DNA of 64,000 nucleotides, taken from the NCBI RefSeq assembly GCF_026151165.2, contig NZ_CP117849.1:3348001-3412000 (forward strand). Reading direction: 5' to 3'. The DNA comes from Cryobacterium sp. SO2. GTDB taxonomy: Bacteria > Actinomycetota > Actinomycetes > Actinomycetales > Microbacteriaceae. Within the stretch, counting starts at the first letter, position 1; every line of letters begins with the position of its first letter. A program made the position numbers and the translations under genes. The notes below the pieces were generated by a model. The model was not told the origin of the DNA. It did not search any database and worked only from the letters and a program-made list of their open reading frames with translations. Shown here piece by piece: positions 31,016 through 39,797 of the stretch.

Positions 31016-32483
31016 TTTCCTCGGGGGCGGCAGCCGGGGTGGGCGGGGCGGCCTCGGCGAGCAGGCTGCGGGCGGCAAGGCCGATGATGGCGCTGTAGGT
31101 GGGGTAGGCGAACCGCACGTGGGCGAGGGTGGCCACGTCGACGCCGGCGGCGATGGCGGTGGTCACCGACTGCACCACTTCGATCGCGTTCTCGCCCACG
31201 GCGTGCGCGCCGAGGATCAGTTCCCGGCGCCGGTCGGAGATGAGCATCAGGAACCCCCGCTCGCGGTCGTCGATCACGGCCCGGTCCAGGTTCGCGTACG
31301 GCACCGTCGCGACCACGCAGAGGGGGTCCCTGGCGCGCGCCTCGGCCTCGGTGAGCCCGACGCCGGCGTAGTCGGGGTCGGTGAACCCACCGGCCGGCAA
31401 CAGGTGGTGCGGCGTGCGGCGGTTGGTGCCGAGCACGGCGTTCTCGGCAGCCGCCTCGCCCTCGAACTGAGCGGCCTGCACGAGCATGTCGCGGCCGTTG
31501 GCGTCGCCGACGGCGAAGATGTGCGACACCTCGCTGCGGAAGTACTCGTCGACGGGGATGGCCGAGCGCACCGTGGCGACGCCGGCGGCAGCAAGGCCGA
31601 GGTCATCGACATCCGCCGGCCAGCCGGTGGCCATGATGACGGCGTCGAAGACGTCGGACACGGCGTCGCCGGCCAGGCGCCAGGTGAGCACGATGGAGCC
31701 GTCCGGCTGCCGCACCAGCGATTCGACGGTGTCGATGCCGGTCTGCACCCGGGTACCCTGCTCACGGAACGCCGTGGCCACGGCATCGGACACGGCGGCG
31801 TCGGAGGCCATCAGGATGCGCGGCGCCACGTCGAGTAGCGTCACCCGCGAGCCGAACGAGCTGAAGATGGTGACTAGCTGGGCGCCCGTGTTGCCGCCGC
31901 CGATCACCGCGAGGCGTTCGGGCAGGGCGGGCAGCGTGAGCACGTGCTCCGGCACCGTGGCGAGTTCGGCGCCGGGGATGGGCAGACGACGTGAGTGCCC
32001 GCCGACGCAGACCAGGATGTTGTCGGCGCCGATGCGGCGGCCGCTCTCCAGCACAACGGTGTGCGAGTCGACGAACCTGGCCCGCCCCTCGAGGACCAGG
32101 TCGATGCCGGCGTCGCTGAAGCGTTCGGCTTCCCGCTTGATCGCCCGCACCCGGTCCACGGATTCGGTGACCCTGGCGGCCGCGGTGTTCCAGTCGAAGG
32201 TCAGGCTCGCGGCCTCGATGCCGTAGACGCGGGCCGTGCGCACCTCGCGCATGAGCCTGGCGGCCTTGGCGAGCGCCCGGGTGGGCACGCAGCCGGTGTT
32301 CACGCAGGTGCCGCCGGTGCGGCCGGACTCGACGACGACGACACTCGCGCCCAATTCGGCCGCGCGCAGGGCCGCGGCGGTGCCGGCCGGGCCGGCGCCG
32401 ATCACGAGAACGTCGTAGTGCGCGCGTGCGGCGGCGGAGGCCGGAGCACTGCTCTCGGTGGGGACGGTGGGGGCAGCGGGCAT
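30978..32483 (-). CDS. FAD-dependent pyridine nucleotide-disulphide oxidoreductase family protein
   Basis: This 501-residue flavoprotein has an FAD-binding GAGPAGTAAA motif, the redox-pair segment GGTCVNTGCVPT, an NAD(P)-binding VIGGGNTGAQ, the FAD-contact IFAVGDANGRDML and a dimerisation domain. The C-terminal active-site motif normally reads HPTxxE; here the matching place reads FAYPTYSA, so the His and Glu that act with the cysteine pair are missing. Standard disulphide reductase chemistry is therefore doubtful despite the cysteines. The C-terminal tail (EETRESGKAVTSAL) is encoded within palindrome B2. AGGAGG precedes the ATG at 32483. Confidence 0.87.
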   Translation of the reverse strand: MPAAPTVPTESSAPASAAARAHYDVLVIGAGPAGTAAALRAAELGASVVVVESGRTGGTCVNTGCVPTRALAKAARLMREVRTARVYGIEAASLTFDWNTAAARVTESVDRVRAIKREAERFSDAGIDLVLEGRARFVDSHTVVLESGRRIGADNILVCVGGHSRRLPIPGAELATVPEHVLTLPALPERLAVIGGGNTGAQLVTIFSSFGSRVTLLDVAPRILMASDAAVSDAVATAFREQGTRVQTGIDTVESLVRQPDGSIVLTWRLAGDAVSDVFDAVIMATGWPADVDDLGLAAAGVATVRSAIPVDEYFRSEVSHIFAVGDANGRDMLVQAAQFEGEAAAENAVLGTNRRTPHHLLPAGGFTDPDYAGVGLTEAEARARDPLCVVATVPYANLDRAVIDDRERGFLMLISDRRRELILGAHAVGENAIEVVQSVTTAIAAGVDVATLAHVRFAYPTYSAIIGLAARSLLAEAAPPTPAAAPEETRESGKAVTSAL

Positions 32484-32564
32484 GGAAACCTCCTGGCAGC
32501 GAACGGAGAATCGACTGTGCCACGGTGTGCTGGGAAATGCCCCTGACCGGGCGACTCGGCAGAG

Positions 32565-33788
32565 TCAGGGCTCGGTCGGGGCGGCCTTCGACCCCTTGGC
32601 CGCCCGGCCGGCCTTGCGCAGGGCGCGGTTGCGGGCATCCTCGGTCTTCATCAACGTGCGGGTCTCGTCGAGGTCGCCGATCAGGGGCCGCCACCACGCC
32701 GCGGCGGGGTCGGCATCCACCAGGATCGTGCGGATCAACAGGGTGAGCGGGATGGCCAGGATCGCCCCGATGGCGCCGAGCACGATCGCCCAGAACAGCA
32801 CAGACGCGAAGGTGAGCGACTGGCTGAGCGCCACGGCATTGCCCACCACCCTGGGCTGCACGATGGACTGCACGACGGCGTTGATGATGGCGTAGATCAC
32901 GATCACGGGAAGGGCGAGTTCCCAGCCGCCGACGAGGAACGCGAAAACCGTGGGCGGGATGATGGCGATGAAGTAGCCGACGTTGGGGATGAAGCTGCAC
33001 AGGAACGACAGCAGCCCCCAGAGGAATGCTCCAGGCACGCCGAGCAGGATCAGGGCGAGGGCGTTGAGCACCCCCTGGGCGATGCCGAGGAGCGTGGTCG
33101 CCACCATGTATCGGCGCACGCTGGAGGCGAAGTTCGTCAGTGCCTCCACCAGGGTCGGCCGGGACGGCCGCAGCTGGGTGAGCAGGGTGGGCAGGTAGCC
33201 GGCATCCGCGGCCATCAGGATCAGCATGGTGAGCACGATCACGAGCGCCACCGTGATGTTCGTGATGCTGCCGAAGAGTCCGGAGACCACCGGCACGAGA
33301 TTGCTCGGATCGAAGCTCGACTCGATGGCCTGCACCTGCGTCGTGCCGAAGCCGATGCTCGCCAGCCACCCCGACACCGTGCTGCCGATGTCGCTGAGCT
33401 GGCTGGCGAACTGCGGCAACAGGGCGGCGAACTGGCCCAGGGCCAAGCCGAGCGCGGCCACGAAGGCGGCCAGGACCACGAAGACCGTTGCGACGACCGA
33501 CCCGGTGGCCAGACCCCGCGGCACACCGCGCCGCTCGAGACCCCGTCGCACCGGATGGGCGCAGATGGTGAGCACCAGCGCGAGCAGGATCGGTGCCGCG
33601 ATGCCCGCGATGGCGGCCAGGCCGAACACCGTGACCGTGGCACCGCCCAGCCCGATGAGGATCGAGGCGTTGCGGTGCGAGACCACAGGTGGAACGGCCA
33701 TCGCCGCGGCGTTCCCCGTGCTCGTGCCGGACGCGGCCGGCTGCGCGCCGTCCGTACCGTGCCGGGTCCTGGATCGGCGTCGCCACAT
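32565..33788 (-). CDS. AI-2E family membrane permease
   Basis: This 407-residue protein belongs to the AI-2E/PerM family, with about eight helices: paired helices at the N-terminus (ILIGLGGATVTVFGLAAIAGI, ILLALVLTICAH), a periplasmic region, VALVIVLTMLILMAADAGYLP, and a C-terminal set with LWGLLSFLCSFIPNVGYFIAIIPP and VQPRVVGNAVALSQSLTF, both strongly conserved in the family. Members include exporters of autoinducer-2 and Na+(Li+)/H+ antiporters; the substrate here is not clear. The ATG at 33788 has GGAGGG upstream and is preferred to 33803. The C-terminus is a Lys/Arg-rich cytosolic tail. Confidence 0.87.
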   Translation of the reverse strand: MWRRRSRTRHGTDGAQPAASGTSTGNAAAMAVPPVVSHRNASILIGLGGATVTVFGLAAIAGIAAPILLALVLTICAHPVRRGLERRGVPRGLATGSVVATVFVVLAAFVAALGLALGQFAALLPQFASQLSDIGSTVSGWLASIGFGTTQVQAIESSFDPSNLVPVVSGLFGSITNITVALVIVLTMLILMAADAGYLPTLLTQLRPSRPTLVEALTNFASSVRRYMVATTLLGIAQGVLNALALILLGVPGAFLWGLLSFLCSFIPNVGYFIAIIPPTVFAFLVGGWELALPVIVIYAIINAVVQSIVQPRVVGNAVALSQSLTFASVLFWAIVLGAIGAILAIPLTLLIRTILVDADPAAAWWRPLIGDLDETRTLMKTEDARNRALRKAGRAAKGSKAAPTEP

Positions 33789-33885
33789 GGGGTCCCTCCG
33801 CATCAGTCAGCGTCAGGCACAGTGTCCTCCCCCGGGCCTTGCCGCGGCTTCACCCGTTCCGGGTGAGCCGGGCGGTGGGGTGACC

Positions 33886-35640
33886 TCAGAGTCCGGGCAA
33901 GTGCCGGATGTTGGAGCGCGCCATCTGCACGGCCTCGCCGACCCCGCCGTTCAGCACGGTCTTGGACAGCGCCAGGGCGAACCCCTTCACCTGCTTGGCG
34001 GTCACGGTCGGCGGCAGGGAGAGGGCGAGGGGGTCGGTGACGATATCGACGAGGGCGGGGCCGTCGTGCGCGAAAGCATCCGTGAGCGCGGCCCGCAGCT
34101 CTCCCGGGTCTTCGACCCGCACCGCGAAGAAGCCCAGGGCACTCGCGACGGCGGCGTAGTCCACGGCGGGCACGTCCACACCGAAGTCGGGATAGCCGTC
34201 GACGAACATCTCCAGCTTCACCAGGCCCAGGGTGGAATTGTTGAACACCACGACCTTCACGGGTAGTTTCTGCGCGGCGATGGTGATGAGCTCCCCGAGC
34301 AGCATGGCCAGCCCGCCGTCGCCGCTGATGGTGACGACCTGGCGATCGGGGTAGGCGCTCTGGGCACCGATGGCCTGTGGCACCGCATTGGCCATCGACC
34401 CGTGCAGGTACGACCCGATCAGCCGACGCCGCCCGTTGGGGGTGAGATACCGGGCCTGCCAGACGTTCCCCATGCCGGTGTCCGCGGTCACGATCGCATC
34501 GTCGGCCACGAGTTCGTCGAGCATCGCGGCGGCGAACTCCGGGTGGATCGGCCGGCCGTGGTCGACATCCGTGTAGGTGCCGACGACGGAGCTGAGCAGT
34601 TTGTCGTGCTTCGCCAGCGTGCGTTCGAGAAAGCGCCGGTCGGGTTTCGGTCGCACCAGGGCGGCGAGCGCGGCGAGCGTGGCCGTCACGTCACCGTGCA
34701 CCGGATGCGTGACGCTGGCTCGCCGGCCCAGGTGCGAGGGGTCGGTGTCGACCTGCGCGATGACCACGGTGTTGCCGTCGGGCATGAACTGTTCGTAGGG
34801 GAAGTCGGTGCCGAGCAGGAGAACCAGGTCGGCGTCGTGGATGCCGGCGTGCGCGGCCCCGTAGCCGAGCAGCCCGGTCATGCCCACGTCGAACGGGTTG
34901 TCGTACTGGATCCATTGTTTGCCGCGCAGGCTGTGCCCGACCGGCGCCGCGACGAGGTCGGCGAACGCGATGACAGCATCGTGGGCGCCCTCGACGCCCG
35001 CTCCCGCGAAGATCGCGACGGTCTTCGCCGCGTTGATGGCGTCGGCCAGGGCGAGCACGTCGGCGGCGGCCGGCACCACGGCGGGGCGTCCCGGCAGCAC
35101 GAGCCGGGGGACGACGCCGGCGGCGTCGAGTTCGGCGACATCACCGGGCAGCGTGACCACCGAGACGCCGCCCAGAGCGATCGCGTGCCGCATGGCCGCG
35201 TTGACGACCTTCGGGGACTGTTCGGCGGAGGAGATCAGTTCGCGGTAGTGCGAGCACTCCACGAACAGGCGGTCGGGATGCGTCTCCTGGAAGAAGCTGC
35301 TCCCGATCTGCCCGGTCGGAATGTGGCTGGCGATGGCCAGCACCGGCGCGCCGCTGCGGTGCGCGTCGTAGAGCCCGTTGATCAGGTGCAGGTTCCCTGG
35401 TCCGCAACTGCCGGCGCACACCGCGAGGCGCCCGGTGAGCTGGGCCTCCGCTCCGGCGGCGAAGGCCGCGGCCTCCTCGTTGCGCACGTGCACCCAGTCG
35501 ATGCCGCCCTTCGCGGCTCCTCCCGTGCGGCGAACGGCGTCGACGACGGGATTGAGGCTGTCCCCGACGATGCCGTAGATGCGGCGCACCCCAGCGTCGA
35601 TGAGTTGGGCGATGAGCTGGTCTGCGACAGTCTGAGCCAT
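33886..35640 (-). CDS. poxB: pyruvate oxidase/dehydrogenase, thiamine diphosphate and FAD dependent
   Basis: This 584-residue enzyme resembles ubiquinone-dependent pyruvate dehydrogenase (PoxB), which decarboxylates pyruvate to acetate and passes electrons to quinone. Features are the N-terminal pyrimidine-binding domain with the catalytic Glu in HVRNEEAAAFAAG, a central FAD domain, and the C-terminal pyrophosphate domain with SGDGGLAMLLGEL and the metal-binding NNSTLG. The last about 30 residues form the amphipathic region that PoxB uses to join the membrane. A hairpin CCAGGCG/CGCCTGG (35703-35732) lies between its start and the divergent glutathione peroxidase gene. The pairing with a peroxidase is consistent with respiratory or oxidative stress metabolism. 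Confidence 0.9.
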   Translation of the reverse strand: MAQTVADQLIAQLIDAGVRRIYGIVGDSLNPVVDAVRRTGGAAKGGIDWVHVRNEEAAAFAAGAEAQLTGRLAVCAGSCGPGNLHLINGLYDAHRSGAPVLAIASHIPTGQIGSSFFQETHPDRLFVECSHYRELISSAEQSPKVVNAAMRHAIALGGVSVVTLPGDVAELDAAGVVPRLVLPGRPAVVPAAADVLALADAINAAKTVAIFAGAGVEGAHDAVIAFADLVAAPVGHSLRGKQWIQYDNPFDVGMTGLLGYGAAHAGIHDADLVLLLGTDFPYEQFMPDGNTVVIAQVDTDPSHLGRRASVTHPVHGDVTATLAALAALVRPKPDRRFLERTLAKHDKLLSSVVGTYTDVDHGRPIHPEFAAAMLDELVADDAIVTADTGMGNVWQARYLTPNGRRRLIGSYLHGSMANAVPQAIGAQSAYPDRQVVTISGDGGLAMLLGELITIAAQKLPVKVVVFNNSTLGLVKLEMFVDGYPDFGVDVPAVDYAAVASALGFFAVRVEDPGELRAALTDAFAHDGPALVDIVTDPLALSLPPTVTAKQVKGFALALSKTVLNGGVGEAVQMARSNIRHLPGL

Positions 35641-35760
35641 CGGTCCAGTTAACCCCCGCCGCCGGCCACACCAGAGCGTGCCAGCGCGAAGTCAGCGAAC
35701 TCCCAGGCGCTTGTAACCCGGTGTTCGCCTGGCGCCCGCGCGCATCCCTACACTCGGAGG

Positions 35761-36252
35761 ATGAGCCTTCGCGACATCCCCCTGACCACCGCCGCCGGGC
35801 ACACCGTGACCCTCGCGGATTACGCCGACCAGGTTGTGCTCGTCGTCAACGTGGCCTCCAAGTGCGGGTTGACCGTTCAGTACGGGGCGCTCGAAGAACT
35901 GCAGAAGACCTACGGCGACCGCGGCTTCACCGTGCTCGGGTTCCCATGCAACCAGTTCAAGGGCCAGGAACCGGGCAGCATGGAGGCCATCCTGGAATTC
36001 TGCTCGACGACCTACGGCGTCACCTTCCCCCTGTTCGACAAGGTGGAGGTCAACGGACCGGACCGCCACCCGCTCTACGCCGAGCTGACCCGGACCGCGG
36101 ATGCCGACGGGGTCGCGGGCGACGTCGGCTGGAACTTCGAGAAGTTCCTGGTCACTCCCACTGGTGCCGTGCACAGGTTCCGCCCGGCCACGGTTCCGGA
36201 TGCGCCGGAGATCATTAGCGCCATCGAGTCCGGGCTGCCCGTTCCGGCCTGA
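35761..36252 (+). CDS. glutathione peroxidase family (thioredoxin-dependent) peroxidase
   Basis: This 163-residue peroxidase reduces hydroperoxides. The active-site Cys is in NVASKCGLTVQYGAL (about residue 38), with the conserved Gln in FPCNQFKGQEPGS and the Trp-Asn of VGWNFEKFLVTPTG. Cysteine replaces the animal selenocysteine; enzymes of this type usually use thioredoxin or mycothiol systems rather than glutathione. TACACT is exactly six bases before the ATG, predicting a leaderless transcript even though GGAGG also touches the ATG. Confidence 0.93.
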   Translation: MSLRDIPLTTAAGHTVTLADYADQVVLVVNVASKCGLTVQYGALEELQKTYGDRGFTVLGFPCNQFKGQEPGSMEAILEFCSTTYGVTFPLFDKVEVNGPDRHPLYAELTRTADADGVAGDVGWNFEKFLVTPTGAVHRFRPATVPDAPEIISAIESGLPVPA

Positions 36253-36296
36253 CCCCCGCCAGGTCGAGGCCGAAGCGCGGGAGCGCAAGACCCGCG

Positions 36297-37880
36297 TCAG
36301 TCGCCCTGGTACACCACGCGGTCGCGGCCGTCCCTCTTGGCCACATACATCCGCACGTCTGCGGCGCGCACGAGCGCCGAGCTGGTGTCGGCATCCGCAG
36401 GGGCGAAGGCGACGCCGAGGCTCGCGGTGACGTGCAGGCCGTCGGTGATCGCCGACCAGTCGTGTCCGGAGACGGCGGCCCGCACCTCCTCGCAGAGCAC
36501 ACACATCAGCTCAGCGGCGACACCGGGGATGACCAACAGGAACTCCTCACCGCCCAGTCTGGCCACGATGCCGCCCGGCACGCGGGTCACGGCGTCGGAG
36601 AGGATGCGCGCGAGAACCCGCAACACCTGATCGCCCACGTCATGGGTGAGGTCGTCGTTGATGCGCTTGAAGTGGTCGACGTCGAGCATCGCGATCGCCA
36701 GCGGCGTGCCGCCCTCCCGCACCTCCGTGAGCAGGGTGGTGAGGTGTTCGTCGGCGAAGCGGCGATTGTGCAGCCCGGTGAGCGGGTCGCGCTCCGCCAT
36801 CTCCCGGTACCGCTCGCTCTCCCGCCGGGATTCGGCGGTCTGGAACATGGCCTCGAGGATGCTGCCGCGTGACTCGTTCTCGCCGGCGCTCAGGGCGACG
36901 GACTGTGCGTGGTAGCTGCGGTAGGCCTCGAACGCCGCCTTGAAGTCATCCCGCGCGGCGAAGATCTCGGCCTGTTCCCTGGTGACCTCCGTGGCCCAGC
37001 GGGCCAACCCGTGCTCGGTGGTGAGCGTGAGGCACTGGTCGACGACGGCCTGCGCCTTGTCGAGGCAACCCTGCCTGCGGTAGGTCTCGACGAGGGTGAC
37101 CTGTGCCATGGCGATGCTGTCGGGGAGGAAGTCGACGGGCTTGGCCTCCATGGCGGCCAGCAGGGTGGCCTCGGCGTCGTCCAGCCGGCCGGCCGTGAGG
37201 TAGACCCTGGCGATGGTGTCGCGGGCGTACATCCCGATCGGGCGGTCGTGCAGCGACGAGAGCGCGATGAGATTCTCGACCGCCGCGAGGGCGGCCTCCT
37301 GGTTGTCCGCGAGGTATTCGGTGTAGGCGAGATTGTTCAGGATCGTGTAGCGGATGCCGGTCTCGGGGTCGTCGATCACCAGGCGCAACGCCTCGCCATA
37401 GCGCCGCCGGGCCTCGTCGAACGAACCGGCCGAGCCCAGGGCATCGGCGAGCGTCAGCCGGGCCGCGGCGCGCATCAGCGGACTTTCCGCCTCGTCGAGC
37501 AGGTCGTTGGTGGCCACGGCGTGCTCGAGGGCCAGGGCACGGTCGCCGACCAGCTCGAAGATCGAGCCGAGCACCTCGTGACAGCGGGACTGCAGGGTGC
37601 GGTCGCCGTGCCGCTCCGCCCAGTCGAGGATGCGCTGCACCGTGACGGCGCCCTGGCGGGGGTCGCCCCTGCGGGTCATGATCGACGCCCTCTGCACCTC
37701 GAGGCGCCGGCGCAGGGCACGATCCTCCCCCGGGTTCAGGGTCGCCAACCAGGCTTCGGCCGCAACGAGCGCGGCGTCCTGGTCGATCCAGAATTGGCGC
37801 TCCACCCAGGCCAGACGCTCTTCGTCCGACCCGTGTTCGACCGCCACCACCATCAGAACCCGCTCCCCCACAGCCTGCAT
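36297..37880 (-). CDS. TPR sensor-diguanylate cyclase (GGDEF)
   Basis: This 527-residue soluble protein has about 350 residues of helical TPR-like repeats (AEAWLATLNPGEDRAL, ALEHAVATNDLLDE, RRYGEALRLVIDD, NLAYTEYLADNQEAALAAVE, VYLTAGRLDDAEATLLAAME), a signalling helix AESRRESERYREMAERD, and a GGDEF domain with DPLTGLHNRR and active-site ARLGGEEFLLV. GGEEF is an active variant, so it should make cyclic di-GMP. Actinobacterial TPR-GGDEF proteins sense unknown protein partners. A TAGGCT -10 candidate lies at 37944-37949 on the minus strand. Confidence 0.88.
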   Translation of the reverse strand: MQAVGERVLMVVAVEHGSDEERLAWVERQFWIDQDAALVAAEAWLATLNPGEDRALRRRLEVQRASIMTRRGDPRQGAVTVQRILDWAERHGDRTLQSRCHEVLGSIFELVGDRALALEHAVATNDLLDEAESPLMRAAARLTLADALGSAGSFDEARRRYGEALRLVIDDPETGIRYTILNNLAYTEYLADNQEAALAAVENLIALSSLHDRPIGMYARDTIARVYLTAGRLDDAEATLLAAMEAKPVDFLPDSIAMAQVTLVETYRRQGCLDKAQAVVDQCLTLTTEHGLARWATEVTREQAEIFAARDDFKAAFEAYRSYHAQSVALSAGENESRGSILEAMFQTAESRRESERYREMAERDPLTGLHNRRFADEHLTTLLTEVREGGTPLAIAMLDVDHFKRINDDLTHDVGDQVLRVLARILSDAVTRVPGGIVARLGGEEFLLVIPGVAAELMCVLCEEVRAAVSGHDWSAITDGLHVTASLGVAFAPADADTSSALVRAADVRMYVAKRDGRDRVVYQGD

Positions 37881-38083
37881 GTCGACGATCGAGCTTTCAG
37901 GAGGGGCATCTCCGAGGGAACTGACGCACTGTTTCGATCAGCCTAGTCGCCCGGCCGGCCGGCCGGCTCAGAGCGCGGCGGCCGGCGAACTGACGCAGCC
38001 GGGTGATCCGGATGATGATGGTCGAAGGGCATGATGACCCGGTTCGGCAACTCGAGGGTGCCGATGAGCGAAGGAGCTGTGTG

Positions 38084-39235
38084 GTGACCACGCTGTCGTT
38101 CGGCACCCTGGCTCTGATCGGCCTCGTCGCCCTGCTCGGTCCGCTGCTGGCCGCGCCCCGCCGCTGGCGCCTGCCGGTCGTGCTCGGCGAGATCCTCGGC
38201 GGCATCCTGCTCGGCTCCTCCGGCCTGGGCCTGCTCCAGGCCGACGACCCTGCATTCGCCTTCCTCGCGTCGATGGGCTTCGCCCTCACGATGTTCGTGG
38301 CCGGCAGCCACATCCCGATCCGGAACGCCAGCCTGCGCCCCGCGCTCATCCGGGGTGTCCTGCGGGCGATCCTGGTGGGCGCCGTCGCCGCCCTTCTCGG
38401 TGTCGGCATCGCCGCCCTCGCCGGCACGGACAACGCGGCGCTCTATGCGGTGCTGATGGCGTCGTCCTCGGCCGCGCTCGTCGTGCCGACGTTCGCCGAG
38501 CTGGGACTCGACGGACCGATGGTGCTCACCACACTCGCCCAGGTGGCCATCGCCGACACCGCCTGCATCGTGGCGCTTCCTCTCGTGCTCCGGCCCAAAG
38601 ATGCGCCCGGCGCGATGCTCGGCGCCGTCGTGATCATCGGGTGCGCCGGTGTCATCTACCTCGGTCTGCTGATCCTCGACCGGCGCGGCCTGTGGCAACG
38701 CTTCCGCCGACTGAGCCACGACAGGTACCTGGCGCTGGAGCTGCGGATCAGCCTCATCGTGCTGTTCAGCCTGGCCGCCGTCGCCGTGGGGTCGCGCGGC
38801 TCGGTCATGCTCGCGGGTTTCGCGTTCGGAGTTGCCGTCGCGGCCGTCGGCGAGCCCCGCCGTCTCGCCCGTCAGCTTTTCGCCCTCAACGACGGCTTCC
38901 TCGGTCCGCTGTTCTTCGTCTGGCTGGGGGCGTCACTCACCCTGGGTGATCTGGCCGGCCACCCGCAATTCCTGCTGCTCGGGCCACTGCTCGGGGCGGG
39001 GGCCGTGCTCGCCCACCTGAGCATGCGACTCACCGGCCAGCCGCCCTCCCTCGGTGTGATGTCGGCCGCGCAGCTGGGCGTCCCGGTCGCCGCGGTCGCG
39101 ATCGGGGGCGGCGTCCTCGCGCCCGGAGAGTCCACGGCGCTGCTCATCGGGGCCCTGGTCACCGTCGTGGCGCTGGCCGTGGCTGCCGCCGGAGCGGCCA
39201 GGCGGGCCGCCGCGGCACCGGGTGGAGCCCCCTGA
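38084..39235 (+). CDS. cation:proton antiporter (CPA2/KefB-like)
   Basis: This 383-residue membrane protein resembles Na+/H+ or K+/H+ exchangers: ten or more predicted helices, with LPVVLGEILGGILLGSSGLG, FALTMFVAGSHI, ASSSAALVVPTFAELGL (the unwound transport-core region) and AIADTACIVALPLVL, where the Asp corresponds to the proton-coupled acidic residue. It has no cytosolic nucleotide-binding domain. AAGGAG precedes two consecutive GTG codons; 38084 gives the best seven-base spacing. A hairpin follows the stop. Confidence 0.86.
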   Translation: MTTLSFGTLALIGLVALLGPLLAAPRRWRLPVVLGEILGGILLGSSGLGLLQADDPAFAFLASMGFALTMFVAGSHIPIRNASLRPALIRGVLRAILVGAVAALLGVGIAALAGTDNAALYAVLMASSSAALVVPTFAELGLDGPMVLTTLAQVAIADTACIVALPLVLRPKDAPGAMLGAVVIIGCAGVIYLGLLILDRRGLWQRFRRLSHDRYLALELRISLIVLFSLAAVAVGSRGSVMLAGFAFGVAVAAVGEPRRLARQLFALNDGFLGPLFFVWLGASLTLGDLAGHPQFLLLGPLLGAGAVLAHLSMRLTGQPPSLGVMSAAQLGVPVAAVAIGGGVLAPGESTALLIGALVTVVALAVAAAGAARRAAAAPGGAP

Positions 39236-39250
39236 GCGGCTCGTTTCTCA

Positions 39251-39285
39251 CCCGTTCTCACCCGGTCCGGGTGATCCAGAACGGG
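39251..39285 (+). terminator. nested hairpin after the antiporter gene
   Basis: Outer arms CCCGTTCT (39251-39258) and AGAACGGG (39278-39285) enclose TCACCCGG (39258-39265) and CCGGGTGA (39267-39274). A shorter hairpin with the same TCACCC/GGGTGA core lies at 33850-33864. No T-tract, so it is a candidate only. Confidence 0.5.
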
Positions 39286-39383
39286 AGGGTGTGATTAGCG
39301 TGAATGTCAGCCAAGGACTGTGACACGCTGCCCCACTGCGGCGGCAGGGCCTCGGCCAGAACGTTACAGAGAAAGGTGCCATC

Positions 39384-39797
39384 ATGAGTTTCTGGTCCAG
39401 TTTCTGGGATTTCATCGGATTCTTCTTTTGGACATTCGTCTTCGTGTCCTACCTGTTCGCACTCTTCGCTGTAATCATCGACATCTTCCGGGATCGCACA
39501 CTGAACGGCTGGCTGAAGGCCGTGTGGTTGCTCTTCCTGGTCTTCGTGCCGATCGTGACGGTCCTCGTCTACGTGATCGCGCGTGGTCGCAGTATGGCCG
39601 AGCGCCAGGCGAACGCCGGTATGCAGGAGAAGCGGAGCACCGATGAGTACATCCGCACTGTCGCCGGTAGCAATCCGGCGCAGGACATCGCCCAGGCCAA
39701 GCAACTCCTGGACTCCGGCGCGATCTCGCAGGGTGAATACGCGGTCCTGAAGGATCGCGCTCTGGGCAACACCCAGGCCCGCTCCGACGTCGTCTAG
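39384..39797 (+). CDS. SHOCT-domain membrane protein with PLDc_N-like N-terminus
   Basis: This 137-residue protein has two transmembrane helices (FIGFFFWTFVFVSYLFALFAV and AVWLLFLVFVPIVTVLVYVIA) resembling the phospholipase D nuclease N-terminal (PLDc_N) module, followed by a linker and a C-terminal SHOCT helix pair: DIAQAKQLLDSGAISQGEY and LKDRAL. SHOCT motifs are oligomerisation elements. Similar proteins are common and uncharacterised in actinobacteria. AAAGG is seven bases upstream. The stop codon overlaps the convergent GGDEF-EAL gene stop by four bases. Confidence 0.85.
   Translation: MSFWSSFWDFIGFFFWTFVFVSYLFALFAVIIDIFRDRTLNGWLKAVWLLFLVFVPIVTVLVYVIARGRSMAERQANAGMQEKRSTDEYIRTVAGSNPAQDIAQAKQLLDSGAISQGEYAVLKDRALGNTQARSDVV

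Noticed and set aside
28355..31078. Very long minus-strand frame across the GH3 gene
   Set aside because: Histidine/glycine/arginine-rich antisense shadow; the GH3 protein on the plus strand has all catalytic motifs.
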